Positions 63,788-64,000 of a stretch of 64,000 nt of DNA are shown here, piece after piece. The notes below the pieces were generated by a model, which was given only the letters and a program-made list of their open reading frames with translations, did not search any database and was not told where the DNA came from. The number at the start of each line of letters is the position of its first letter. Within the stretch, counting starts at the first letter, position 1. The DNA is from Vibrio sonorensis (GTDB taxonomy: Bacteria > Pseudomonadota > Gammaproteobacteria > Enterobacterales > Vibrionaceae), in assembly GCF_001854765.1 (NCBI RefSeq), contig NZ_LJJE01000002.1:248001-312000 (forward strand). The letters are read 5' to 3'. A program made the position numbers and the translations under genes.

Positions 63788-64000
63788 ATGAACAAAATAC
63801 TAAGAAAAGCGCTAGCAAGTGCACTAGTGTTAGGTGCGTTAGTTGGTTGTGCTAGTGAAGAAGACACTATCGTGATGGCCCCTGTCCCAGTCGTAAATAG
63901 TGAATTTACACCTGACAGTGTTTGGAGTACATCCGTAGGAAATGGTGTTGGACAGTTTTTCTCAAAGCTTTCTCCAAAGTATGCCTATGAGAAAATCTTT
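63788..64000 (+). CDS. bamB: Outer-membrane assembly lipoprotein BamB, N-terminal part (cut by window edge)
   Basis: BamB is a beta-propeller lipoprotein of the BAM complex that inserts outer-membrane proteins. The first 71 codons are present. They include a lipoprotein signal with the lipobox LVGC (Cys21) and the start of the mature protein, up to QFFSKLSPKYAYEKIF at the edge. The identification rests on the start of the protein and its place after yfgM. Confidence 0.9.
   Translation, partial: MNKILRKALASALVLGALVGCASEEDTIVMAPVPVVNSEFTPDSVWSTSVGNGVGQFFSKLSPKYAYEKIF

Overview
The window is a stretch of Vibrio chromosome, most likely the larger chromosome of a marine Vibrio. This is judged from protein-level similarity and gene order: phoBR-pstS-ppx-ppk beside pstCAB-phoU, queA-tgt-yajC-secDF, recC-recB-recD next to argA, rlmN-rodZ-ispG-hisS-yfgM-bamB, and an OxyR2-type regulator beside a 2-Cys peroxiredoxin. 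The content is overwhelmingly core genome. I see no insertion sequence, prophage, CRISPR array, rRNA or tRNA gene.

Layout. 0-4.4 kb: glycerol regulon on the minus strand (glpF-glpK, glpR, glpD; glpD runs off the left edge). 4.8-7.9 kb: dapD, then a peroxiredoxin divergent from an OxyR2-like regulator. 8.6-11.6 kb: glyoxylate bypass operon aceB-aceA with several palindromic operator-like sites upstream. 12-14.7 kb: a chemoreceptor and a two-CBS-domain protein, with a 7-bp tandem repeat nearby. 15-20.6 kb: queuosine genes queA and tgt, then yajC-secD-secF. 20.8-24.8 kb: a DUF1904-like protein, mepA, the trhP-ferredoxin pair and rdgC. 25-37.3 kb: phosphate regulon and polyphosphate metabolism (phoB, phoR, a PstS-like protein, ppx, ppk1, pstC, pstA, pstB, phoU) with two good PhoB boxes. 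37.3-39.2 kb: the least familiar part, three minus-strand surface proteins (two outer-membrane barrels and a repeat-bearing lipoprotein). 39.4-43.4 kb: LysR regulator, ppk2, cutC, the SOS gene yebG with a clear LexA box, and another LysR regulator. 43.6-53 kb: recC-recB-recD. 53-55.4 kb: a small unannotated ORF, argA with tandem ARG boxes, and a small membrane protein. 55.5-64 kb: mltA, tcdA, csdE, rlmN, rodZ, ispG, hisS, yfgM and the start of bamB.

A strong pattern across the window is that ten otherwise well-conserved genes are interrupted by single missing bases (eleven lesions: glpR, glpK, oxyR2, aceA twice, ppk1, pstB, cutC, recC, recB, rlmN). All are deletions, each placeable in a short run of one base, and each restores a full family-length protein when one base is added. 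This looks like uncorrected sequencing or assembly error rather than biology, so these genes are annotated as full length with the lesion position stated.

Functionally, the phosphate block forms one circuit: PhoR/PhoB sense and respond, PstS-PstCAB import phosphate, PhoU signals, and Ppk1/Ppx/Ppk2 bank and spend polyphosphate. RNA-modification genes are frequent (queA, tgt, trhP, tcdA, rlmN). The most interesting items are the OxyR2-Prx pair with the Glu204-type sensor, the HexR-like and other palindromes before aceB, the surface-protein cassette with its internal hairpin, the Pst permeases with large extra domains, and the structured leader before rodZ.
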